Assembly: GCA_965221935.1 (NCBI GenBank)
Contig: CBDCSZ010000064.1
Coordinates: forward strand, 7,503-71,502
Direction: 5' to 3'
From: JAPOXR01 sp965221935
GTDB lineage: Bacteria > Pseudomonadota > Alphaproteobacteria > Rhodobacterales > Rhodobacteraceae
DNA: 64,000 nucleotides
Below are positions 1 to 9,208 of this stretch, in pieces (positions within the stretch are counted from its first letter, which is position 1; every line of letters begins with the position of its first letter). The translations under genes and the position numbers were made by a program. The notes beneath the pieces were generated by a model, which worked only from the letters and a program-made list of their open reading frames with translations, was not told the DNA's origin and did no database searches.

Positions 1-1818
1 ATAGGAGGTCTGCAGCGGGCTTCGCACATCGTGCGCGATCTGTTTCGCCATCTGCTGCACGGTGGCACTCTCCGCTTCCGCAATCTCGCGTTTTGTCAGC
101 TCGGTGATATCGTCGAATGAAATGACGATTCCCTCGTCTTCAATCTCATTCTGGCCCGATGCGATCCGGGCATGGAGCAATACAGTGTCGTTCTGCCGGG
201 CTATCAGGATTTTGTCCTGCGCCCCGGGGATGTTTCCGTCCTTGAAGTTTTTCACCAGCTGCAGGAACTCAGGGACCGCCCCCGAGAGGTTCTGCCTGCC
301 ATTCTGAGCGTCGATTTTTCGATCCAGCATCTGCCTTGCGGATTCATTCACAAACCGGATGTTGAAATTGCTGTCCAATCCGATGACACCAGTCGAAATT
401 GTGCCCAGCACCCTGTCAAATCTGCGTTTTTCAGCGTCCGCCACCGTGTATTGGGCTTCAAGATCCTGGCTTTTGGCGACCAGCCGGCTGACCATCTCCT
501 TAAAGCTTCGGCCGAGCTTTGCGATTTCGTCATTGCCGGTATATTCTGGGATGGTCACTTTCTCATCGTCTTCACGCACCTTGTCGGCTAAATCCGCGAG
601 TTCTTCAATCGGCCGCGAAAGGCGCAGGGCGATGCGGATCGCCAGATTCAACAGCACGATCAGCAGCACCAGCAAGACGACGACGTAAAGCAGTGACCAT
701 TGCAAAACGGCCGCCGCGAGCCGATTGACAATGTTGTCAGTCGAATTTGCAAGCTGCAGTATTCTGGAATTGGTTTCGCTGCTTCCGTAGAGATAGCGGT
801 CAGATTCACCCACAATGCGATACATGCTGTAAAGCTTGTCGGAGCCGCTTATTCGATAAACGACAACAAGGCCCGGCACCGCGTTTCCGCCCCCCGCGGC
901 GTCAACGACCGCAGAATCCGGGCAGGCAATCTGCCCTCCATCGGCCGAATCGTAGCATCTGGGGTAGATTACGCTGCCCATCTCCCTGGTGCTGGCGCAG
1001 CTGATGGTCCGCGCGCCGGTCTGCCGCTGAACCGCTGCGCCGCCGCCAAACATGCGGATGATTTCGGCCGCCGGCGCATCGCAGTCGAATGCATAGCTGT
1101 CATTGCCGCGGGCGATCAGCGTGCCGTTGCCGTCGACGATGAACAAGTGATTGAGATCGGCATCGGACTGCCGCTGGATGCTCTGAAGCGTTTGTCGAAT
1201 GACGCCGGTTCCCAGCTGCGAAATCTCGTCAAATCGATGTGACAGAGCGAAGCCGATTTCGCTGATTGCCTTGTGCTGCCTTAGGTATTGTTCATTCTCG
1301 TAGCTCTTCGCCGCATCGAGCGTGTTGTCGGTTGTCTCACTGACCTCCTCAACGATCAGGTCGCCGAGCACCACACCGATGACAAGGGTGCCGACCGCTG
1401 CCATCCCCACCGCTGGAATGAGAGCCGCCAGGGCAAACAGCCGCATCAGCCGCAGGTAAAGGGGCGCGGTCACATTGTTGACCGACCTCGACTTGAGCGA
1501 CTTGCGCAACACCTGGTATGCGGCAAACACGACAAAGATGAAGAACAGCGCAAAATCGGTGAGCAAAACGGCGACCAATTGAAAGGTGATTGTTTCATCT
1601 TCGATATAGGCGCTGACAAGGCGTCCGGTGACCATGGCCATGACCAGCGCCGCCGCCAGGAAAAACAGCATCGCCCAGTTGCGAATCCGCTTCAGTAGGG
1701 CATCGCTTGGATCGCGAATCTGACCCCACGCCGCGAGCAGCGACGACGGAAATCCGGCCGGCCGGTCCGGCCCGGCGTTGCCGCGCTGGAAAGCGTCCTC
1801 TGCCTGACCGGCGCCCAT
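1..1818 (-). CDS. ntrY: NtrY-type sensor histidine kinase, partial (3' end outside window)
   Basis: Membrane sensor kinase of the NtrY/NtrX nitrogen-regulation family. Read from the ATG at 1818, it has a soluble N-terminus, a membrane segment near residues 45-65, a second near 75-95, and a third near 120-145. A periplasmic region follows up to a further membrane segment (LLYVVVLLVLLIVLLNLAI), then a HAMP region, a PAS domain (GVIGLDSNFNIRFVNESA) and the phosphoacceptor H-box with sequence AHDVRSPLQ at the window edge. The ATPase domain lies outside. It starts 12 bp after the ntrC stop, so ntrB-ntrC-ntrY form one operon, the usual alphaproteobacterial order. The expected next gene, ntrX, would lie outside the window. 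Confidence 0.9.
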   Translation of the reverse strand, partial: MGAGQAEDAFQRGNAGPDRPAGFPSSLLAAWGQIRDPSDALLKRIRNWAMLFFLAAALVMAMVTGRLVSAYIEDETITFQLVAVLLTDFALFFIFVVFAAYQVLRKSLKSRSVNNVTAPLYLRLMRLFALAALIPAVGMAAVGTLVIGVVLGDLIVEEVSETTDNTLDAAKSYENEQYLRQHKAISEIGFALSHRFDEISQLGTGVIRQTLQSIQRQSDADLNHLFIVDGNGTLIARGNDSYAFDCDAPAAEIIRMFGGGAAVQRQTGARTISCASTREMGSVIYPRCYDSADGGQIACPDSAVVDAAGGGNAVPGLVVVYRISGSDKLYSMYRIVGESDRYLYGSSETNSRILQLANSTDNIVNRLAAAVLQWSLLYVVVLLVLLIVLLNLAIRIALRLSRPIEELADLADKVREDDEKVTIPEYTGNDEIAKLGRSFKEMVSRLVAKSQDLEAQYTVADAEKRRFDRVLGTISTGVIGLDSNFNIRFVNESARQMLDRKIDAQNGRQNLSGAVPEFLQLVKNFKDGNIPGAQDKILIARQNDTVLLHARIASGQNEIEDEGIVISFDDITELTKREIAEAESATVQQMAKQIAHDVRSPLQTSY

Positions 1819-1830
1819 GGTCACTTTCGT

Positions 1831-3189
1831 TCAGTGCGCATAACTGCGGCCGATATCCAATTCACGCACTTTCTTTCTGAGCGTGTTGCGGCTGATGCCC
1901 AGAATGTCCGCACATCGCGAATGGTTTCCTCCGACGGACGCCAGAGCGGCCTCGATCAGCGGTTTTTCAACCTCCCGGGTGACTTTCAAATGCAGTCCGG
2001 GGGGCGACGCGTCCGTTCCGTGCCTGGCGAAGTATTCGCGGAAACTCTCGCTTATGGCATGAACTGGAAGAATTGCGCCCTTGGGTGTGTGGCGCTCAGC
2101 AAGATCTGTCTGTTGACGATCGATCATGTCCGCAATGTCGCCCCACCCCAGTTCCGGCTTTGAAACTGTGTGAGCCGCGCTCCCGACGACGTTTCTGAGT
2201 TCACGCACATTGCCGGGCCAAGCGTAGTTCCTGACAGCGTCAGGCGGCGCGCTGGCCACGAACCGGAGCCCTGGATTGTGCCTTTCCATACGGTGGAGGA
2301 AAGCGTTTGCCAACAGAGGGATGTCGTCGAAGCGGTGCCGCAAAGGGGGAACGTCGACGGCCACTCCGCACAGTCTGAAGAACAGGTCGCGCCGGAATTC
2401 GCCGGCGGCCATGCTTTTGGCGAGATCCCGCTGTGTGGTGCTCATGATCCGCGGCGGACGCTCGCCTGGACGGTCAAGCGCCTGCGTTAACACGCGCTGC
2501 GCCTCCAAAGTCAGATCGCCGATCTCTTCAAACAAGATCGATCCGCCCTGGGCGCTGTTCAAAAGCGCGGCGACGGCATCGGCGTCTTCAATACGGTTCG
2601 GCGCGGCGACGATCATGGGCAGACTGCGCCGGTCGCTGCATTCGTGCGTCACCTGTGCGACCAGCGACTTCCCGGTGCCGGTCTCGCCGCGAATGTGCAT
2701 CGGCAGGCTGGTGTTGATTGTCTTCGCCAGCAGCTGATACATCGCCTGCATAACGGGAGCCTTCCCCACCAGCGGAAGCTCTTCCTCGGGAGCCGACGGC
2801 TGTGCCGGAACCGCCGGCGGGCTGCGTTTTTCAAGGGCGCGCCCCACCCGGCCGAGCAGTTCTGGAAGATCGAACGGCTTTGGCAAATAGGCGAACACTT
2901 CCGCTTCTTCAGCCTGAATCGCCGTCATGATGGTGTTTTGCGCCGAGATCACGATCACAGGCAGGTTCGGGCGCATTTTCCGAAGCTGCCGCAGTCTTTC
3001 GATTCCATTGCCGTCGGGCATGGCGACATCCGTGACCACCAGGTCGCCCTTGCCCTCGCCGACCCAGCGTGTGAGCGTTGTCAGCAAGGCTGTGGAATGA
3101 ACGCGGCACCCCGCTCCGGTCAGCGCCCGGGACAGAACCTTGCGGACCGCGGCATCGTCATCTGCAAGCAGGATGGTGCCGTCCATCAC
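1831..3189 (-). CDS. ntrC: NtrC-type nitrogen response regulator lacking the GAFTGA loop
   Basis: Response regulator of about 452 residues with three domains: an N-terminal receiver (acidic pocket ADDDAA, phospho-Asp in VVTDVAMPD), an AAA+ core (Walker A GETGTGKS, Walker B GGSILFEEIGD) and a Fis-type HTH (NHSRCADILGISRNTLRKK). The stretch between Walker A and Walker B is short and holds no GAFTGA motif, the loop that normally contacts sigma-54. Rhodobacter capsulatus NtrC is known to lack the same loop and to activate sigma-70 promoters. The GTG at 3189 overlaps the ntrB stop; the ATG at 3186 is an alternative start. It is probably phosphorylated by the adjacent NtrB. Confidence 0.93.
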   Translation of the reverse strand: MMDGTILLADDDAAVRKVLSRALTGAGCRVHSTALLTTLTRWVGEGKGDLVVTDVAMPDGNGIERLRQLRKMRPNLPVIVISAQNTIMTAIQAEEAEVFAYLPKPFDLPELLGRVGRALEKRSPPAVPAQPSAPEEELPLVGKAPVMQAMYQLLAKTINTSLPMHIRGETGTGKSLVAQVTHECSDRRSLPMIVAAPNRIEDADAVAALLNSAQGGSILFEEIGDLTLEAQRVLTQALDRPGERPPRIMSTTQRDLAKSMAAGEFRRDLFFRLCGVAVDVPPLRHRFDDIPLLANAFLHRMERHNPGLRFVASAPPDAVRNYAWPGNVRELRNVVGSAAHTVSKPELGWGDIADMIDRQQTDLAERHTPKGAILPVHAISESFREYFARHGTDASPPGLHLKVTREVEKPLIEAALASVGGNHSRCADILGISRNTLRKKVRELDIGRSYAH

Positions 3190-4268
3190 TCTTTGGACCC
3201 GTTCGCGGGCGCAACCGGCAGAGAGACCCGGAACACGGTCTTTCCCGGCTCGGATTTGAATGCGATCAGCCCGCCAAGATCGTTGATGATCGCCGACACC
3301 AGCGCCAGACCGAGGCCGGTGCCGTTCTTCCGCCCGCTGACAAACGGCTCAAAAGCGCTTTGCGCCAATTCCGGGCTGAGACCGGGCCCGTCATCGATGA
3401 TTTCAACATGAACCGGCAAGGCCCGGTCGTCGCCAGCAGTGTTCCGCACCCGCAGAAAGCCGTCGTAAAATGTGCGTATCCGGATTCGGCCGCCGGATGA
3501 CTGCAGAGCTTCGCAGGCGTTTTGGATAAGATTCAAGAACACCCGGAGCAGTTTGTCGCGCTCCGCCCAGACATCGGGCAATGACGGATCATAAGCGGAT
3601 TCGATGCTTACGCCGGCGCCTAAACCGACCCGCGCCAGCTGGCGCGCGTGGTTCAGCAGGTCGTGCACGTTGAGCGCCGTGCAGTCGCCCGCCACTGTGT
3701 TGCCGAACGGGTCTACCTGTTCGACCAGTTTTCGGATTCTGTAGGCCTCGCCCACAATGAGTTCGGTGAGTTCCAGATCCTCGCCCTGCAGCTTCATCGC
3801 CAGCAGCTGCGCCGCGCCGACAATTCCCGAAAGCGGATTGCGGATTTCGTGGCTCAGCATGTCGGCCAGACCGATGGCCGAACGCGCCACCGTTTTTGTG
3901 CGTTCGCCGTGGCCGATTCGGCTTTCAAACTCGCGTGACCGAACGCAAACTAGGAGGTGATTCTGCGATTCTGCCATTGGGGCAATGTGCAGGCTCGCCT
4001 GGAAACTTTCCCTTCCCTGCGCCGCAATGACGAAGTCATGCAGCAGCACGGGCGACTGCCGCGCCCGCACCTGGTCCAAACTGTCGCCCAAATGCACGCC
4101 GTTCGCGGTCAATTCGGCCACCGGGCGGCCGGCGAGAGACCGCGCGGAACAGTTCAGCAGCAATTCCGCCGCCGGGTTGATATCGATAACGCGGTCGGTC
4201 CCGTCGACGGCCAGCGCGGCGATCGGCAGCGATGCCCAAACCGTTTCATTGGCTGTTCCGCCGATCAT
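3186..4268 (-). CDS. ntrB: NtrB nitrogen-regulation histidine kinase
   Basis: Soluble sensor kinase that phosphorylates and dephosphorylates NtrC, normally under PII control. Visible are an N-terminal PAS domain (VIDINPAAELLLN), the H-box (MLSHEIRNPLSGIVGA), N-box (LIQNACEAL), G1 (IDDGPGLS) and G2 (GTGLGLALVSAI). No membrane segment is seen. The frame is open back to 4358, but the ATG at 4268 (MIGGTANETVW) matches where family members begin, giving about 360 residues. The stop overlaps the ntrC start. dusB, which normally precedes ntrB in alphaproteobacteria, is not present upstream. Confidence 0.93.
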   Translation of the reverse strand: MIGGTANETVWASLPIAALAVDGTDRVIDINPAAELLLNCSARSLAGRPVAELTANGVHLGDSLDQVRARQSPVLLHDFVIAAQGRESFQASLHIAPMAESQNHLLVCVRSREFESRIGHGERTKTVARSAIGLADMLSHEIRNPLSGIVGAAQLLAMKLQGEDLELTELIVGEAYRIRKLVEQVDPFGNTVAGDCTALNVHDLLNHARQLARVGLGAGVSIESAYDPSLPDVWAERDKLLRVFLNLIQNACEALQSSGGRIRIRTFYDGFLRVRNTAGDDRALPVHVEIIDDGPGLSPELAQSAFEPFVSGRKNGTGLGLALVSAIINDLGGLIAFKSEPGKTVFRVSLPVAPANGSKE

Positions 4269-4567
4269 TCGACCGGCATCGCTGCGCGCCGCTCGTTCAC
4301 TGCAGCTGTTGGTGGAACCGTCACGCCGGCTCGCTGCCCGCCCGGAACTGTGCAACACTCGCTACGCCTCAGCATCGGCGAAGATTCCGAATAACTTACG
4401 GAAACCATTGTCCCGCGGCACTATACTGATATGGAGACACGGCTGACAAGTGCGCAGGAACGAAAGATGAGCGACGATCGCCGTTGCCGGCTGCACGGAA
4501 CCCCGCCGGCCGCAGAATAGATGTCGGTCAGCGCAGTTGCGGCGGCGGCGGACAGCGGACTCAGCGC
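4269..4567. other. Gap between ntrB and the ispF remnant; no intact gene
   Basis: About 300 bp. In related genomes this interval would hold dusB (upstream of ntrB) and the front of ispDF. I see neither here, nor any credible reading frame. The open frame that extends ntrB upstream to 4358 is arginine- and serine-rich and does not look coding. It is probably a deletion scar. Confidence 0.5.
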
Positions 4568-4777
4568 GGGTCGGTTGACTGCACAGCCGCATGTGAATTC
4601 CCAGGAATCCCAGATTTTGCCGACGGCATGCGGAAGATCACCGCGATGACATCGGAGATTTTTGTGTCGCGGGTCAGTATAAAGACCGCCAATTCGGAAA
4701 GCTTGGGATTCGCCGGACGACACGCGGGAATCGCGGCCCGGTCCCGGGCCTCGCCGGTCAGCCATTGCGATACCTGA
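4568..4777 (+). pseudogene. 3' fragment of ispF (or bifunctional ispDF)
   Basis: About 69 codons match the C-terminus of 2-C-methyl-D-erythritol 2,4-cyclodiphosphate synthase: a VDCT...CE strand, an SRVSIKTANSESLGF segment, and FAGRHAGIAA corresponding to the family's GFTGRGEGIAA. The rest of the gene is absent upstream. The fragment sits directly before pgpA and overlaps its TTG start, as ispDF and pgpA do in many alphaproteobacteria. IspF is normally essential where the MEP pathway is used, so a complete copy should exist elsewhere. The match comes from motif recognition only. Confidence 0.65.
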
Positions 4778-5250
4778 TTTTAATCTTTTTCGGAGTTGGC
4801 CTGATTCCGGTCGCGCCCGGAACGGCCGGGTCCGCGGCAGCTGCGGTTCTGGGAGTCCTTGTGTTCGAAATCGGCGGCGCGGCGTCGGTTGCCGCCGCCG
4901 CCGCCGCCGCGGCAATCGCAGGATTCTGGGCGATTTCCAGCACTGCGGATGCCGGCGACCCGCCGAGCATTGTTATTGATGAGGTTGCCGGCCAGCTGTT
5001 GGCCATGCTCCCTGCCGCCGCCATTCTGGAATTTGCCATGAGCGATGCGGCCGTTCCCGCCGAAGCGTTCCTGTGGACGGTTTCGTTTGTTCTTTTCCGC
5101 ATCTTCGACATTTGGAAACCGGGGCCGATCGGCCGCGCCGACCGAATGCAAGGCGCTCTCGGGATCATGCTGGATGACCTGTGTGCCGGGGCCGCGGCAG
5201 CGGTCATTGTTGCGGCTGGATTTGCCTTGTTCTTGCTGAGTTATCCGTAA
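4765..5250 (+). CDS. pgpA: Phosphatidylglycerophosphatase A
   Basis: Membrane phosphatase that removes the phosphate from phosphatidylglycerol phosphate in phospholipid synthesis. The 161-residue protein carries the family motifs PVAPGTAGS near residue 15 and DEVAGQLLAM near residue 73, with several hydrophobic segments. One of these is an unusual alanine-rich run encoded by repeated GCC codons around 4890-4915. The start used is TTG at 4765, which overlaps the tail of the ispF fragment. No strong ribosome binding site is visible. The start is the least certain part of this call. Confidence 0.85.
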   Translation: MRYLILIFFGVGLIPVAPGTAGSAAAAVLGVLVFEIGGAASVAAAAAAAAIAGFWAISSTADAGDPPSIVIDEVAGQLLAMLPAAAILEFAMSDAAVPAEAFLWTVSFVLFRIFDIWKPGPIGRADRMQGALGIMLDDLCAGAAAAVIVAAGFALFLLSYP

Positions 5251-5384
5251 AATCTGACAGCCAGCTCACTGTGCGCTGCGGTTGGCGCCGGGCGGCGAAT
5301 CGTAAACTGGATTCCGGCTTTAAATGCTGCGCCGCGGCAACGGGCCAAATCCGCCGCCGGCCCGAATCGGCAGATTTCCAATGT

Positions 5385-5414
5385 TTGCTTGCTCCTGCAA
5401 AGCTGCTCTTATAA
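5385..5414 (+). promoter_or_regulatory. Candidate sigma-70 promoter of amtB
   Basis: TTGCTT at 5385-5390 and TTATAA at 5409-5414 are separated by 18 bp, about 75 bp upstream of the amtB start. I see no -24/-12 sigma-54 motif in this intergenic region, which fits an NtrC without a sigma-54 contact loop. Assigned by eye. Confidence 0.4.
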
Positions 5415-5488
5415 GAAGGTTTACGGTCTTTTTCGTTACTAACCTAAGTGCGCTCTTTCGGGCGCGTTATTGATTAGGGAGAACTACC

Positions 5489-6673
5489 GTGAATGGAGCT
5501 GATACTTCATGGATAATTGTGGCGACGGCATTAGTGCTGTTGATGACGTTGCCGGGCCTTGCGCTTTTCTACGGCGGGCTGGTGCGGGCGCGAAACGTCC
5601 TTAGCACCTTTACCCAATGCTATACGATTGCGTGCCTGATGAGCGTCCTTTGGCTTGTTGTCGGATACTCAGTCGCTTTCGGCAGCGGCGGGTCGGGCTT
5701 CTGGGGCGGCCTGGACAAGGCGTTTTTGCTTGGTGTGACACCGGACACAGTCTCCGGTTCAATCCCGGAAATCCTGTTTTTCGCGTTTCAGATGACGTTT
5801 GCGATCATCACTCCGGCGCTGATTGTCGGCGCCTATGTCGAACGGATCGGTTACGCGTTTGTGCTGGCGTTTTCGGGGCTGTGGATGATTCTGGTATATG
5901 CGGTGGTCGTGCACTGGATCTGGGGCGGAGGATTCCTTGCCGATGGCGGGATATTCGGCGAAACTGGTGTCAAAGACTTTGCCGGCGGAATCGTGGTTCA
6001 CGAAACGGCAGGTATTGCCGCACTGGTCATCGCCTTCTTCCTCGGGGCAAGAAAGGACAAGAACAAACCGCCGCACAACCCAGGTCTGGTCATGATCGGC
6101 GCGGCCCTGCTTTGGGTCGGATGGTTCGGATTTAACGGCGGGTCTCAGCTGGCCGCTGACGGCGGCGCCGCTTCCGCTCTGACCGTGACCCATATCTCAG
6201 CCGCAGCCGCTTCGCTCACTTGGGCGCTGATGGAAAAAGTCAAATACGGCAAGGCATCGCTGGTCGGTTTGGTCACCGGCACGATCGCCGGGCTTGCCTC
6301 GATCACACCGGCATCCGGATTTGTCGGTCCCGTCGAGGCGCTCGTGATCGGCGGCGTCGCCGGCGTCTTGTGCCAGTTTGGGGTGGGGTTTGTGAAATCC
6401 CTGCTGAAGATAGACGATACGCTGGATGTCTTTGCCGTTCACGGCCTCGGCGGCATGTTCGGCACAGTCATGATCGCAGTCTTTGTGGCGGACGCGAACT
6501 GGGCCGCGCAGGTCGGCTCCATCGTCATCGTTCTCGTTTTCACCGTCATCGTCACGGCGATTCTGGTGAAGCTTGTCGGTCTGGTGTTCCCGCTGCGCGT
6601 CTCAGCCGAAGACGAGCTTGGCGGATTGGACATGGCCGCGCATGGCGAACGGGGTTACGACTTTAGCTCATAG
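5489..6673 (+). CDS. amtB: Ammonium transporter AmtB
   Basis: Inner-membrane ammonium channel of 394 residues. It begins with WIIVATALVLLMTLPGLALF and the FYGGLVRARNVLS signature, and about 11 hydrophobic helices follow. Further Amt motifs are the pore-lining VVHETAGIAAL, GFNGGSQLAADG and the late histidine in DVFAVHGLGGMFGT. The start is GTG at 5489, behind an AGGGAGA ribosome binding site. No glnK lies alongside, which is unusual because amtB is often paired with it. Its location beside ntrBC fits nitrogen control. Confidence 0.95.
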   Translation: MNGADTSWIIVATALVLLMTLPGLALFYGGLVRARNVLSTFTQCYTIACLMSVLWLVVGYSVAFGSGGSGFWGGLDKAFLLGVTPDTVSGSIPEILFFAFQMTFAIITPALIVGAYVERIGYAFVLAFSGLWMILVYAVVVHWIWGGGFLADGGIFGETGVKDFAGGIVVHETAGIAALVIAFFLGARKDKNKPPHNPGLVMIGAALLWVGWFGFNGGSQLAADGGAASALTVTHISAAAASLTWALMEKVKYGKASLVGLVTGTIAGLASITPASGFVGPVEALVIGGVAGVLCQFGVGFVKSLLKIDDTLDVFAVHGLGGMFGTVMIAVFVADANWAAQVGSIVIVLVFTVIVTAILVKLVGLVFPLRVSAEDELGGLDMAAHGERGYDFSS

Positions 6674-6687
6674 ACTGCTCGATTCAG

Positions 6688-6724
6688 GCCGGCCTGCCCG
6701 CGGCGGTAGCCGGCTTGTTTTTTT
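6688..6724 (+). terminator. Intrinsic terminator after amtB
   Basis: The hairpin arms GCCGGCCTGCC and GGTAGCCGGC pair with one bulge and one G-T pair, and are followed directly by a T-rich run (TTGTTTTTTT). It lies 15 bp after the amtB stop. Confidence 0.75.
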
Positions 6725-6749
6725 GATTGTGGCGGGAAACTGACCGCAC

Positions 6750-8300
6750 TCACACGAATGAGTCTGGCGTTTCTTCTTCTTTCCGCCGCATGAAGGCGAG
6801 AATTCGCTCGTCAACCGCCGGGTCCAGTGAAGGCGGCTGATAGTTCGCCAGCAGCGATTTGACCCGCGCCGATGCCAGGGAAGTTGTGTCTCGGGACCCC
6901 TCTTCCTGCCACGTCTCAAACGGCTTGTAATCAAGGACACCGGTGCTCCAGAACGCCGACTGGAAGTTTTTCTGAGTGTGCGCGCAGCCGAGATAGTGGC
7001 CGCCCGGGCCGACCTCATGAATCGCATCCAAAGCCTGGCCGTTTTCGCTGATATCCACGCCGGCCGCCATGTGGTGCAGCAGCCCAAGCTGGTCAGCGTC
7101 CATGACAAACTTTTCAAATGAGCTGACAAGCCCGCCTTCGAGCCAGCCGCAGGAATGCAGCATGAAGTTCACACCGCCAAGCAGCGCGGCATTGAGGGTG
7201 TTGGCGGATTCATACGCAGCCTGGGCGTCCGGGAGTTTTGAGCCGCACAGCCCGCCGCCCGAGCGGAATGGAATGTTCATTCTTCGGGCCAGCTGGCCGG
7301 CGCCGCACAGGATCAGGCTGGCTTCGGGCGTGCCGAAAGTCGGCGCCCCGGAATTCATGTCGATGGACGTCACGAAGGCTCCGAAAATGACCGGCGCGCC
7401 GGGCCGCACCAGCTGGCTGTAGGCGATGCCGGCCAACACTTCCGCCAGCACCTGTGTCAGAGTTCCGGCGACAGTGACCGGCGCCATCGCACCGCCGACG
7501 ATAAAGGGCGACACGATGCAGGCCTGGTTGGCCCGTGCGTAGACCTCCAGCGCCCCCATCATCGTGGCGTCAAAGGCCAGCGGTGAATTGATGTTGATCA
7601 GCGATGTCATGACAGTGTTTTGGTCTACGAATTCGGCGCCGAACAACAGCCTAGCCATCGCCACCGAGTCGGCGGCCCGGGATGGCTCGGTGACTGACCC
7701 CATGAACGGTTTGTCAGACAGGGACATGTGGGCATAAAGCATGTCGAGATGCCGTTTGTTGACCGGCAGGTCGGTTGGCTCGCACACGGTTCCGCCGGAA
7801 TGGTGCAGCCATTTTGACATGTAGCCGAGTTTCACAAAGGTGCGGAAGTCTTCGATGGTGGCATAGCGGCGGCCGCCCTCCGCATCGCGGACAAAAGGCG
7901 GTCCATACACCGGCGCCAGGACCAGGCTGCGCCCGCCGATGCGAACGGATTTGTCACGGTTGCGCGCATGTTGAACAAAGCTTGCGGGAGCCGTTTTGCA
8001 CAGCTCGCGCGCCAGTCCGGGAGGCATGCGCACCCTGTCGCCTTCGACATCGGCGCCGGCCCGGCGCCAGATATCCAAAGCGCCCGGATTATCCATGAAT
8101 GACACGCCGATCTCCGCCAGCACCCGGTCGGCATTGTGCTCAACGATCTCAATGGCCTCGGCATTGAGGATCTCCAGATTGGGGATATTGCGCTCGATAT
8201 AGGCCGCGGTTTCGATCCGGACCCGAGTGCGTTCGCTCCGCCGCGCCGCGCCGCCGCCGCGCCGTGCGCGCGCCGGCCGGCCTGATGATCTGTCTGCCAT
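6750..8300 (-). CDS. MttB-family (trimethylamine/betaine-type) corrinoid methyltransferase, non-pyrrolysine
   Basis: 516-residue member of the trimethylamine methyltransferase superfamily (COG5598), which moves a methyl group from a methylated amine to a corrinoid protein. Recognisable stretches include IEIVEHNADRVLAEIGVSF near residue 50, VMTSLININSPLAFD, SGAPTFGTPEASL and GCAHTQKNFQSAFW. The reading frame contains no amber codon, so it lacks the pyrrolysine of true MttB. Such homologues often act on glycine betaine or other quaternary amines, and the substrate here is unknown. A partner corrinoid protein and homocysteine methyltransferase are encoded at 34.7-36.5 kb. The first 105 or so codons lie inside a 692-bp tandem duplication. 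It is transcribed divergently from guaA. Confidence 0.85.
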   Translation of the reverse strand: MADRSSGRPARARRGGGAARRSERTRVRIETAAYIERNIPNLEILNAEAIEIVEHNADRVLAEIGVSFMDNPGALDIWRRAGADVEGDRVRMPPGLARELCKTAPASFVQHARNRDKSVRIGGRSLVLAPVYGPPFVRDAEGGRRYATIEDFRTFVKLGYMSKWLHHSGGTVCEPTDLPVNKRHLDMLYAHMSLSDKPFMGSVTEPSRAADSVAMARLLFGAEFVDQNTVMTSLININSPLAFDATMMGALEVYARANQACIVSPFIVGGAMAPVTVAGTLTQVLAEVLAGIAYSQLVRPGAPVIFGAFVTSIDMNSGAPTFGTPEASLILCGAGQLARRMNIPFRSGGGLCGSKLPDAQAAYESANTLNAALLGGVNFMLHSCGWLEGGLVSSFEKFVMDADQLGLLHHMAAGVDISENGQALDAIHEVGPGGHYLGCAHTQKNFQSAFWSTGVLDYKPFETWQEEGSRDTTSLASARVKSLLANYQPPSLDPAVDERILAFMRRKEEETPDSFV

Positions 8301-8516
8301 GAACTCCCGCCCGTCCGTGTGGGTTGATGCTGTTGCTGCCCGTTGATTAACGATTCTGTGCCTGCGGCGCCCGCAAATTCATCTGCCGCGGGCGAATTGA
8401 AGCATTTGGCGAATAGGCCCGGTTCGCCGGATGCGCAAACCTGTTTTCGGCTTTCCATAAGAGTCCGGGCGCTGCAAATAGCCGCACATCGTTTGCAGCT
8501 GCAGCGGCGACAGGCC

Positions 8517-8678
8517 ATGACATCAAACCGGCACGAGACACTGTTGATCATAGACTTTGGGAGTCAGGTCAGCCAACTGATCGCGCGGCGGCTGCGCGAA
8601 GCGCATGTCTATTGCGAAATTCATCCCTGCCAAAATGTCACTGAAGCATTCATCCTCGAACAGCGCCGTCCGAAAGCG
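8517..8678 (+). pseudogene. Truncated 5' copy of guaA created by the duplication
   Basis: Starts with the same MTSNRHETLLIIDFGSQ as guaA and runs 54 codons to the duplication joint. It then continues out of context into antisense methyltransferase sequence until a stop at 8894. It cannot make GMP synthase but retains the guaA upstream region, so it may be transcribed. Confidence 0.8.
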
Positions 8679-8992
8679 GGAGCCGTTTTGCACAGCTCGC
8701 GCGCCAGTCCGGGAGGCATGCGCACCCTGTCGCCTTCGACATCGGCGCCGGCCCGGCGCCAGATATCCAAAGCGCCCGGATTATCCATGAATGACACGCC
8801 GATCTCCGCCAGCACCCGGTCGGCATTGTGCTCAACGATCTCAATGGCCTCGGCATTGAGGATCTCCAGATTGGGGATATTGCGCTCGATATAGGCCGCG
8901 GTTTCGATCCGGACCCGAGTGCGTTCGCTCCGCCGCGCCGCGCCGCCGCCGCGCCGTGCGCGCGCCGGCCGGCCTGATGATCTGTCTGCCAT
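8676..8992 (-). pseudogene. Truncated 5' copy of the MttB-family gene created by the duplication
   Basis: Identical N-terminal coding sequence to the intact gene (MADRSSGRPARARRGGG onward) for about 105 codons. Past the joint at 8676 it reads into antisense guaA sequence and stops at 8621. No function is expected. Confidence 0.8.
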
Positions 8993-9208
8993 GAACTCCC
9001 GCCCGTCCGTGTGGGTTGATGCTGTTGCTGCCCGTTGATTAACGATTCTGTGCCTGCGGCGCCCGCAAATTCATCTGCCGCGGGCGAATTGAAGCATTTG
9101 GCGAATAGGCCCGGTTCGCCGGATGCGCAAACCTGTTTTCGGCTTTCCATAAGAGTCCGGGCGCTGCAAATAGCCGCACATCGTTTGCAGCTGCAGCGGC
9201 GACAGGCC

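Noticed and set aside
4780..5151. Long minus-strand open frames opposite pgpA
   Set aside because: Shadow frames of a GC-rich gene; arginine/alanine-rich with no motif, while the plus strand has clear PgpA motifs.
5251..5488. Sigma-54 promoter before amtB
   Set aside because: No GG-N10-GC pattern of acceptable quality; a sigma-70-like pair is better.
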